NCBI GenBank assembly: GCA_027574665.1
Contig: CM050657.1
Span: forward strand, 18,835,700 to 18,899,699
DNA from: Rhynochetos jubatus
Lineage: Eukaryota > Chordata > Aves > Eurypygiformes > Rhynochetidae
Length of the DNA: 64,000 nt
Reading direction: 5' to 3'
Every line of letters begins with the position of its first letter. The first letter of the stretch is position 1. Below, piece by piece: positions 53,501 through 64,000 of the stretch. The notes under the pieces are model-generated. The model ran no database searches, was not told the DNA's origin, and saw nothing but the letters and a program-made list of their open reading frames with translations. The position numbers were made by a program, and so were the translations under genes.

Positions 53501-55675
53501 AATTATTTCTTTAGCCCTGTTTATTTGATATATGATTCTTTAGGATTCTTCTATCATTTTAATACTCTTTTCAGGTAACAGAACCTAATTTTTAAAATAC
53601 CAATACGAAGACATGGTGGACTAGGAGCCAATAAAACAGAAAAGAATATACATTTAACAGAATTATGATTGCCAGAAGTCTTTTGATCTCAATTACTTTC
53701 CACTGCTGTTCCACTGTAGCTTCTCTTCACCTTTTGTGGAAGCTCCTCTTTGCGCATTTCACTTACAAAAATGAGCATCCATTACATAAAGACCATTTTA
53801 CTATATTTAAGACATAAACTTTCAAATAGATAAACTGTCTTATTGTGCTGGCTTAAATTTTAGCTAAAGTTTATGTAATGAATATTGAATATCAACAAAG
53901 TAGTCGGGTACCGTACATAACGAGAGCAAAAAAGGATACTGAAGTCTAAAATGCTGATGCAAGAATGATTTGTTTATCAAGAGGCTCTCTACAGTTCAGT
54001 CTCATTTAGTCTCACGTTGCTGGATACCCATAACTCTCATTAATGCTAATGGGAAAGTAGACCCCTAAGTTAGTTTAAAAAGGGGAAAAAGCATTTACTG
54101 AATTTTATGTTTCCTAAAGGCAATGAATAGTCTTGCTACAAAAGCTAAAGGAAAGCTAGAGGAACTCCTAGCAAACTCTATTCACTTAATTTAAAAATAG
54201 TTCTTACATTATTTAAAGTATTGTTCAAATATTTATTCTATTTGTATTGCAATCAATGATAAGGAAGTAACATGACGCATTTTAAAAACTCAAAAGTTGA
54301 TTACTGTGTGTCGGTAGATGGCTTTTACTTTGCTCAGGATAAGAGAAATGACATGCCTCCTGTCCAGTTAGCTAAAGAGCAATTATGTGCTCAGAAATAA
54401 TTAGAGTCCAACCATATTAATTCTGTTTTTTTATCATTCCCTTTGATGAAGGACTAAGGTACTTTAGCTTCCAAACACATTAAAGCTGATTATAAATTCT
54501 CTCTTTATGGTCTTGATTCGGCAGAAATTATCTGTGGCCTTTGGACCGCATGTGTGTGGGAGGCATGGAAGCTGTGGATGTCATTAGCTTTTTGGCCTGG
54601 GAAAGCTATTCATCATAAAGAAGTCAGGCTGCAAGTTGACACCATTTTGTAAAACAACAGTACAAATCCTGTAAACTTAATAAATCTGCGCTTGTGTATA
54701 CAGCCATTGTTCTGGCCAAGATGTTCTTCAGTAATGAGAGAAGTGAGAAAGGATAAAAAAGGACCTTTTGCATTAGGTTAAGTGGACTCCATGAATCTAG
54801 CAATTTAGAAGTCTCCATAATAACAATCATTCTTTGAGTTAAGGTGTCTGTTCGATAAAAAGGAAAAGAGAGGAGATTTAGGTTGACTGCTGAAATAATA
54901 CAGGTATTAGAAAAATTCACAAAGGGTGTTGCAACACCATGGAATCTGATAGTGCACATGGTAATACAATTATATGTTTCTTTTTAAACTAAGTGCCTCC
55001 ACCCATCCATTGCTATTTCTTCTTCATTAGTTCATTTTAAATGGAGCATTGACGAGCTGTGAAGTGAAATTACCTCACCTTTTTAGACCCTGCCTTCCAA
55101 ATATAAAATAACAAATCCTTTGTTATTTCAACTATCACTTTTATGCAACAGACTCTCCAACTATTAAAAAAAAAAAAAAAATCTGTGCTGAATTATCACA
55201 GTCTAGCAGATGTTAGCTGAGGCACAATAACATGTTGTACCTATCTCCTGTTTTTAATTGAAAAGAATTTAATGATGAGTTACAATTAACAGTCTTCAGA
55301 CCTCAACATTTTCAGTGAAGAGAATTCAAAAATCAAATTCTTGTATGTTGAAGTTAAAACATAACTATATAATAACTTTTCTTATAAATGTGATGACAAA
55401 TTGGAAAGATACAGCATAATAGTCATCCGACGACTATTTTTATAGAATCATCTTCTTTCATCTGAAAATTAGAAAGCTGTCAGCAAAAATAAAAGAACTA
55501 GAATTCCTCACAGGAAAGAGATTTGGAAGGTACAAATGGCAGCTGGGTCTTAAACAATTAACTGAAAAAATACCTCTTCCTATTATCATACTTTGTTGCA
55601 ATAGACAAAATCTACCTTATATTTTCCCTCATTACTGTCTTGCTTTCACCACACGCTCACACCTTTCCTTGTTAT

Positions 55676-55700
55676 CACACACACACACACACACACACAC
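55676..55700. repeat. CA/TG dinucleotide microsatellite
   Basis: An uninterrupted run of 25 bases of alternating C and A, followed by cccc. Likely polymorphic in length. Confidence 0.97.
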
Positions 55701-58700
55701 CCCTTTAAATTCCTTTTATTTCCATATTGTACGTATTTGAAATATTTGTAGTTATCAGCAGGGCAAAGCCCTGGTCGACTTTGCTTTTTGATGGTAACAT
55801 TTGCACTCATGTTTTAACAACAAATGATGGCACAAACATCAGTCGTTTCACATCTTAGCTGATTTGTGATGACAATCAAGTACTGTAATTAGAGCTGCAA
55901 GTAACTCAAATTTGCATCTGCGAGTGAATGACAGGTGCAAATTGAACTCACAAAAGGGTTGCCAACTTTCTTTGAAAATTTACATGTATAAATGCTTTGT
56001 CACTAAAGAAGCTGTTCTGAGACTTCAAGACTAACTCCTGCTGTGTCTTTTATAACAGCATATTGCTGAAGTGTCGCACGGAAAGAATGTCTAATCCCGA
56101 ACCTTTTTATCCACAAGATTAATCACACTGGCTGGATCTTGATTTCCCTTAAATTTGAAGGAACTTCATTACCTAACACTGGATTAATGTGAATTTAAAT
56201 GAGATCAGAATCTGGGAATGTAGAGTTTCACTCCTCTGCTTCCCCCTTGTAGGTGCAGCCTGAAATTCAGAGTATTCGCAGAGGCGAAGGCACGTTATGT
56301 TCACATGTTGTGTGGAGAGCAGCCCAAAGGAAGCTCCGTACCAGGCTCTTTTTAAATCCCATCTCCTTTGCAACCGCCCACTCTATAAACCCAACGGCCT
56401 TTCTAAAAGGCTTTTGGTGGTGTGACACACTTTACATGGGGGGTCCTGCAGCATTACTAGAAAAGTAGGCAGGATGGGTATAGATTGCTGGGTAAGCTGG
56501 CGTCCCGGCGCCCGTCCACGCAGTTCAGCCTTGAAGATGCCTGCAGTGTGCACAACTTATCCCTCTGGATGTCTGCCTGCATCGGGAACCCTTACAGTGT
56601 CCTGCCAGGTAGTATTTTGGATGGGTAAAGCTCTTCTCCACTCCATCCCTGCACAGCAGTGCAGACACAGGGCTACCGCTCACGCGAATGAGATTTGCCA
56701 GGACAGGTTCAAGACAGCGCAGGTACTATTTTCCCTAACTTTCCATAAAATGCAAAGCTAATACCGTAGGTGAGCTGCCTGCTAATCTTCATAGGGTTGC
56801 AACGAAAACATAACTCATGCATGGAGTATACTTAGTACAAGGAGGAAGCAATTCAGTTGAAGAGCCAAGAGCCTGATAATTATTCCAGACTCGTAGCTTC
56901 TGAACCACTCTGACTTCTGTTCTAGCCAATGGGTGAAAAACAACATACATGGGAGAAGACAGAGAGGCGACAAAGACGTTCATTTATTTTCTTTCCACTG
57001 GAACTAAGGAAAAGAACAGATGCTCATGATAAAGCAGTGGCTGTCCCACCCATTGGAATTATATGTGAGGAAAAGGATGCTTCAAACAGACCAAGACTCT
57101 CCTGGCCAATACTGACGCAGAAAAACAAAGCCCAGGCATTTACCCAGGAACACTGTGGCTGGAGTACAAAGCTCCAGAGGAGAGGGGTGGGCAGGTAACA
57201 GACGTGAAAATTGTAATTTGTTAGCTGTTATATGGCCATTATCATCAGCATTTACCACTCCAGTGCCACCTCATTTGCCTATATCACAAATCCATGCAGC
57301 TTTTAACATTTTACTTGCATTAATAATTCATACTGTTTTACAGACACTCATATTCCAGGGTGACACAGTGCTATAATGAATGGAATGCAACGTTACACAT
57401 CTGTGCCACCACCTGAGCTTTCAGATCATGAATCAATTCTCTCTCTCTCTTCCTCCAGGTAACAACCACAATCCAGATCCTAATGAAGACTTATGCACAT
57501 GCTTAACTTCAAGCCTCCGAGTAAGTTCTCTGAAGTCAACAGGCTAAATCTAATAATATAGAGATAGGTCCGCTACCATTAACAGCACTGCTCCTATTTG
57601 CACAAGGGCCAGGAGGTCAGCTCAGGAGTAAAAGTTAGCAGGAATGAGCATCCTAAATTTCTAACTTCCCTCAGTTACTCTGTGGATAAATCTAATCAAC
57701 AAATGGAATTTCAATCTCTTGAACATTGTCTGCGTGCATACAAATAAAAGGCTAACGTTCATTTTCTACAGCTCTCATAATCAAATTGCTTCCTAATTTT
57801 AAGGAAGATAGGAACTCATTTCAGACCACAAGCTTAAAAAAAAATGATCATGTTCATGTAATAGAACTGAAGATATGTAATTCTAAGACCAAATTTTTCA
57901 GTTCCAGAAGGAAGATTTACAATTGCTATCAATACATCAACATTAACCTTCACTTTCTAAGATCTCTATGGCATTGCTGCAGTAACAGTGCAAGTCAGGA
58001 TGCAGTAAGTGCATCCTTTGTATGAGTATATACAGAGACACAGCTGAAAAAACAACCATCAATTTAGGTAAAACTGGTAAGGTTTGTTCTCTTTTTTGCT
58101 GTTTTTGTGCGTGTCATTGTTTCATACAGGTAGGGTGAGTCATCTACAATATTTGTTAACAGAAAGCATTTTCTGCTACCCCTTGACTTAAATACCAAAA
58201 TATAATTAAAACCTCACTTTTAAAAAATCTGTCATTTCACTTTTGATTTAATTGTCCCCTTCTTTTCTGAGGCACAGAATGGAAAAAGATTCACGGCCCA
58301 AAACAACTGGACAAATAAATATAAGCTTTTTAATCTTGCCCCAAAATACCTCTCTCTGGAAAGAAACTAACCCAGAACATCAGTCTTGGCCAGGGAGACA
58401 GCTTTGGGATTCTTGCACGAGTAACTACCTTTGCTAGGGACAAATGCTGTCAGTCTGCCTTCTGCTGGAAAAGTCACCTCCTCAACTAATTCTATTAACC
58501 GCAGGGGCTGGTGTTACAGCAGCTATATAGTTTTGTTTATGGCACAGCTGAGCATAAAGTCCAGCTCTCTTGAGACCCAGTTTCATAGCCTAAATAGCAG
58601 AGCAAAATGGTCTTCATGTAACCATGTAATTGAACATTGCAGGGAAAATCAAGTTAATTGTGCATAATATTTTCATATAGAGTTTGGAATGAAATAAGTT

Positions 58701-61420
58701 CTCCCACCCCTCTCCCCAATGTACTTCATATCATCTGGTTTTAAGCCACATGCTTTGAGCTCTGTGTAAATCACTGTACCACTGCAACTTGTGCAGTACG
58801 TCAGTCTAGAAATCCACACTCTGGGATGCCAGAGAGATAAATAATGTGCTCAATTTTCTTAATGAGCCGCTGTCAGTAAAACGTAATTCTCCAGTTACCT
58901 CCAAGAGCTGAATTTCTTCAGAAAAGTGGTAAAGGGGAGGACAATGTTTTGTGTTGTGTAGCTGACAGCAATCCAAACACTCAGCAGACACAGGTGCAGG
59001 GACTTTACAAGCAAAGAACCTTGTTCACCTTTCAGTTCCCTCATACTCACTCCGAATCACTACATTTCTCAACAACATTTTGAGTCTGATTCTACAGTGA
59101 GCAGCCAAGGTAGAAATCATGTATGCTGGGTCATTCACTGTAGCTAAACTAGAACTGCACCCTCCTTCATTACTTGTAAAGGCTTGTCTTCAGTACTGGC
59201 CACAACTTCCCAGTCATTTACTGCTGATGCTGGTACCTAAGTCACAGAGTTAACTTGTTCTTACAAGAGACAAACCGGGGTATGAAAATGATCTGAAGGA
59301 CAGAAGTAATACTTCTGATTCTTTACATCTATCTGCATGTACAGTCATATTTTAATGTTTTAAAGCATTCACACAAGAAAGGTTTATTCCTGGAAGGTGA
59401 AGGTGGATGATTTTCTTTAAGTTATATATGGCTATATAAATATAGGTGTACACACACATACAGACAAGTTCCCGTTTAGGACTTGTTACCACAGATTTTT
59501 CTTAGAGATTTGAAGCTCTGAGCATTACTGAAATAGAAATACATTTAAAAACTAAATAAATACTGATACTAATAACCAGGTGTTCAGAATTAGTGCCTTT
59601 CCATTAACATGGATCTTAAAAAGAATAAAGATTCTTCAAATCAAATGTTTCTCCACTATTCAAAGCTTTCAAAGCATCCTTAAAAGACCATTTAATTGGG
59701 ACTGTGGCCACCAGCTTTTAGAAACATAATTATATCTGCTCTCATTACCACACCTTTTGACAGAATCAAAGTGCATAGCTCTGAGAAACAGTGATGGGAG
59801 AACTGAGGGGGCAGCATTTATATAAAAGGCTGTCAGAAGAAAAGTGCCTTGCCTCCCTTATTTTCTGGTATTTACATACTGTATTTTTAGAAAAGCATAA
59901 TTTTAGACAGGAAAACTCAAAAGATCTCAGCAATGGAGCAATCACAAAACAAGAACAGCACAGCCAGCACTTGAAGATTAGTGGGATCAAATACTTGTCA
60001 TAAGAAAAATCATTTTAATTTTGACATGTTTTCAATATTAGCACGGTTCTTGTTTTGAAACTACAGTTGACTTGCTCTGCATGTTATATTAAGGATTCCC
60101 AAATGGATAGATAAAATCCTTATACTGAATGGAGCATGAAAGGAAATCAGCACATCACTTCTAATCTAGCAGAACTTGCAGACAGGCAGCGGTACTTGGG
60201 ACCACATATTTACACAGCTACTGTCGACTCCTATATGGACAGAAGGCTCGAAACCCTTCTCGTAGAAACTTTGCCTTCATGCTTACTATTTAATAATTGA
60301 ATACCTTAACACAAAAGCTGGTGAAAAGGACATGATCACCAAAATAAAAGATATTTACAAAATGTCAAGTCTAGAACTACAATATATTATTTACAAAAAG
60401 CATAGCAAATTTAAGAGCAAAATGTCAGAGTAGCCCTTGCTCCCATTTTCACAACAGTCATTCAGGTGAGAGTTGACAGGTTTGGGACAACATGACATTT
60501 CTAATTCTTTATCTTCTGACAATAACCCTGCTCTCTGGAGGAAAGCAACAAAATGCACAGCAGATAAAAGCATAACATTCCTCAGCATTGGACAAAAGGT
60601 ACTCTCACTTCTATTTTAATTTATTTTCCTTCTCAGAAGCCTACTTGCTTAGGATCACAGTATGGGCCAGTCACCAGGGGTTTTATACTGAGCTGTGTTT
60701 CTCTTTTTTTAAAAGCTGATCCTAGTGGGGTGAAAGGGACTTTCTTTTCCCTCACAAATACAGAAAATTTAAATAGTATGAAGTAATAAATTATAATGAT
60801 GGTCCAGGTTTTCATAAACTGATCCTTTTCATAACAAAATCAGTAGCTAAATTAAATATGGCATTTTGCAGCGACTACACACATAACAGTTACTTTATAA
60901 TCACTCTAGTGATAACTGTTAAGGTAGATTTGTTTGAGAGTAATCCCTGATATGATGAAAATACCTTCTGTTTAGAAAGCAAGCAATTCTATGAGGAGTA
61001 TTTCTAAGAATATTTGAGCAACTGGGCCTCATGACCCATTACCAAACCAAAGTTAGTGGAAAAAATACCGCAGTAATCCAAGCTCCATCCTTCTGATCAG
61101 AATGAACGCCTACAGCAAGTACAGCAAACTACTGGCACCAGAACAATACTTTAGATTATAAAACTATCAGACAAACTGGGGAAAGTGAAAGGTATTCCTG
61201 TAACAGGCAGCTAACAGCCTGTTCCCATGGGGCAGCAACGAACGCTTTTGCTTATAGAACCAGCACTGAAGATAATATTGGTCCCTGTTTGCACTTCAGC
61301 ATCAGTGCGCAGAAATTTCCTTAAGTAGGATGCCCAATTTTAAATTTACAACTTTCCTTTAAGATTTTAGTGTGTTAGCATTGTAGATTCAATAAAGTTT
61401 TGGTATTGTTAGATTCATTC

Positions 61421-61575
61421 ATTGTGGGTGCCCCATTCCTGGACTTCTTCAAGGCCAGGCTGGATGAGGCTTGGAACAACCTGGTCTAGTGGAGGGTGCC
61501 CCTGCCCATGGCAGGGGGGTTGGAACTAGATGATCTTTAAGGTCCCTTCCAACCCAAACCATCCTATGATTCTAT
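61421..61575 (+). mobile_element. CR1 LINE, 5'-truncated 3' end, well preserved
   Basis: The sequence follows the sauropsid CR1 3' end closely. It has a gtgccccattcctgg start, caaggccaggctggatg, acctggtctagtgg, the hairpin-forming ccctgcccatggcagggggg, ttggaactagatgatctttaaggtcc, and the terminal ccaacccaaaccatcctatgattctat. Only the last 155 bp or so are present, as is usual for 5'-truncated copies. It lies in the sense opposite to NLGN1 and carries no coding capacity. The close match suggests a younger insertion than the other CR1 pieces here. Confidence 0.93.
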
Positions 61576-64000
61576 TCAAGCTCTTCAGCTACAGGATTAT
61601 TAACTAAACTGTAAATGCAGGGCATTTAATGTAGATTAATGGGACCAATCCAAAGTTGATAATGGACCTTTCAATAAACAAGGACCATGTAGATAATACA
61701 TCCAGCGTAGATAACAAAACAAGATCCTACCCTACTATAGAGCCTTTTAGGCACCATGAACATTGCTGCAATCCTACACCATCTCTCCTCAAACTACGGT
61801 GGGTGTTTAGATAGTTGGCTCACACAGACAGCTACAGGGTGACTCCTGCATGACAGTGTCTTAATCTGGAGCAGAATGTCACCATCAATTTCCAGACAGT
61901 AGAATTAGACAAACACAGGTGGTGCAGAGCACACATGAAACACAGTAAAATTTGTGTTTGGCAATCAATTTTATAGATTTATAAAACTTGTCACTTCGTT
62001 GTTAGTTTGTGTGAAGTTCATTTTATACAGACAGGAAGAACTGAATTTATAATATCATTAAAATGAACATTGTGTAGCATTACACCTATATTCTGCTACA
62101 CTATTGTCTTGAATATTAGTGCACATCATTGAAAGCACAGATGGGTGATTCAAATAAGTATGTGTCATATGCAAAATTCACTGAACCTTTAAAGTCTTCC
62201 AACTAGTTGCATCTGTCATGTCTATTATGTCAAAAAATAAACTGCAGAGCTTATTTTGGGTTTCAAGCTTGAATTAAAGGTCTCCTCCCATCATCCTTCA
62301 GAGCAAAAATTACATTACTGGGAACTATGAAGGAAGAACAAAATATTTAGACACCTGTACTATTTCCGTAGCAAGAGGTTCCATCTACATCTGTCTTGGC
62401 AGATCCACTTGCTCAAGCCAAAACAACCTGTAATTTTATACCCAACTACTAAAATTTCTTACTTGAAAAAAGTTCCAATCTCCCTTTGCTAAAAATTTGC
62501 CCCAAAGTTTCACTTTAACATCAAATTTTAATTTTCTTAAAGAGAAAATGATATATTTAATAGACCACAGCTGTCTGCAAAGTACGCATTTGATGGGCAT
62601 ACAGTACTAATTTGGAAATGAGTATGATTTACTTGATGAGTCACAATGAATATCTGCAAATATATATCCAAGTTCTTTATTAGAGACTACTCTTGCAAGC
62701 TGTATTATGCAGAAATCATACTTCAACACATGAACATCTCCCTTGAAGAAGAACGGAGGCCAAAGCTAACACCACCCATCTGCCTTACCGCTTTCATGCT
62801 TTTGGTTGATGAAGTCCAGAAGTAAGATACGTCAAAGAGTACAAATACTGAATGTAACAGATTTTCCCAGTTTAACCTATTTTGTAGAATAGAAATCCCA
62901 TGGCATGGCAATGGAGAGGGCATCCTGCAGCACACTCCCAGCTGCTCTCTCTCTCCTTCAGGCCCTGCAAACATGTTTGGCTGGGTATGTGTCAGGAGAA
63001 AACATGGCTATTGAGTACTCGGGAGGAGGCAGGGCGGGCAGAATAAACAGGAAGAAAGTGCATGGACACGACTGCGTCTGTGCCTTAGTGGACAACACAG
63101 ATTACTTGGCAAATCAGTACTTGGTAGGACAATCCTGCTTATCAGGTTTCCTTCTCAACTTTATTTTGATAAAATTGTATAGAACAAATCTGGCCATATC
63201 AAAGACCTTTGATCTCCTAGATTATAACATGAGAAAGGAAAAGGAGAGCATTTTGTATGAAGTCATCCTTCATCTAACAAAGATATCTGAATAATTAGTG
63301 CACTGCATTGCCAGAAACACAACATTTCAAACTCAAATCTGAAAACATATCCATTGATAGCATTAATTTGAGATAATCAGGTGACTAATTGGGTGACTAA
63401 TAGTGTTAGTGAATAGAAAGAGAGGTTGAGATTGTAATCAAAGGCAAATCTGAGCACCTAGAAACGCACTAGGCAGAACGCTGAACACTAAGCCATAATT
63501 ATCACATGCTTGCTTCTTATTTGCTTATGTAAATGCTGAAGAGTTGAAAATTAAGAGAAAGTATGTTTATTACCATCATAAGTCATCAATCTGTTTTAAA
63601 TCTGTTGGTTTTTTTTTTTTCCTGTAATTTATAAAGAAAACAAACTTTTCAAAACAGTAGACTCCGGTTCAAAGAAGGCATTTCTTTGAGCAGTTTCTCA
63701 TAGAAAGTAAAATAACGAAATTAAAATCACCTCATGTACCTGAGGATGGTATATGTACAGATGGGAAACCAAGGCTATTGCAATAATGCCGCAAAGCATT
63801 TAAGATTTAAGCATTCAAGCAACTTTAAATACATGAGTAACTCCTGTGAGTGTCATTGGATTCATCCTGCTTACATGAACATGAGCTTCAGAAGACATTC
63901 AGAAGATAATTCAGGGAAGTCTTAAAACGCACTTTAAAATGAGGGTAGACTAGAAAGGAGATTTTCTGTAAATAGTTGACAGCTGATTGTTTTTAATTAT

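Larger units (their letters stand above)
50046..64000 (-). other. NLGN1: NLGN1 intron upstream of the splice-site-A exon (partial; continues beyond the window)
   Basis: About 14 kb with no supported exon on either strand. The preceding neuroligin-1 exon, which should end in the residues before splice site A (...VPTED), was not found and must lie beyond position 64000. The alternative basic splice-site-A exon (a Lys/Arg/Cys-rich 20-residue insert in mammals) was also looked for by eye and not found. Contents noted separately are a T-rich tract at 50567-50598, a CA repeat at 55676-55700, a somewhat GC-richer stretch at 56250-57200 and a CR1 fragment at 61421-61575. Open reading frames here are short, overlap each other on both strands and show no recognisable domain. 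The longest, 62905-63294 on the plus strand (129 codons), matches nothing I know. Confidence 0.8.

Noticed and set aside
54624..54959. 111-codon minus-strand reading frame on the same strand as NLGN1
   Set aside because: The translation does not resemble any neuroligin segment or other protein I know, and it is not expected upstream of splice site A.
62905..63294. Longest open reading frame of the window (129 codons, plus strand)
   Set aside because: No recognisable domain or start context, no exon-like boundaries with a known neighbour, and it runs antisense within the NLGN1 intron. A length near 130 codons is plausible by chance in 64 kb over six frames. A database search or cross-species dN/dS test could reverse this.
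1..64000. tRNA, rRNA, CRISPR array, bacterial operon or integrated virus
   Set aside because: No cloverleaf-type gene, no spaced direct-repeat array, no ribosome-binding-site-led frames, and no retroviral gag/pol/env-like frames or paired long terminal repeats were seen.

Overview
This window looks like vertebrate, most probably avian, nuclear DNA. It is AT-rich and almost entirely non-coding. No open reading frame exceeds about 130 codons, exons are short with GT-AG boundaries, and there are fragments of the CR1 LINE family typical of birds and other sauropsids. No operon, CRISPR array, tRNA or rRNA was recognised.

The only gene I can support is the minus-strand NLGN1 gene (neuroligin-1, a postsynaptic adhesion protein), of which two internal coding exons lie here. 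Reading in the direction of transcription (high to low coordinates), the window opens with at least 14 kb of intron (64000-50046). Next comes a 60-bp exon (50045-49986) that encodes the acidic 20-residue insert of splice site A. A 9.2-kb intron (49985-40747) follows. Then a 153-bp exon (40746-40594) encodes 51 residues of the esterase-like domain, including the HGG motif. The rest of the window (40593-1) is a further intron of more than 40 kb in which I could not find the next exon. Both exons start and end in phase 1, so skipping the 60-bp exon keeps the reading frame and joins cleanly to the 153-bp exon.

The most informative local structure is around the 60-bp exon. It has a weak donor (gtattt) followed at once by a U7 run, a TGCATG (RBFOX-type) hexamer at intron +26 to +31, and a 23-nt uninterrupted pyrimidine stretch at +49 to +71. 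This is the layout expected of a regulated neuronal cassette exon. The constitutive 153-bp exon instead has a strong gtaag donor.

The rest of the window holds sparse repeats: one well preserved CR1 3' end (61421-61575), two degraded CR1 ends (29364-29452, 43268-43327), two or three ancient MIR/L2/L3-like remnants, a CA microsatellite and scattered homopolymers. A few stretches look like possible conserved non-coding elements. I found no previously undescribed biological system; the best candidates for a second look are the splice-control layout and the apparent absence of the partner splice-site-A exon.
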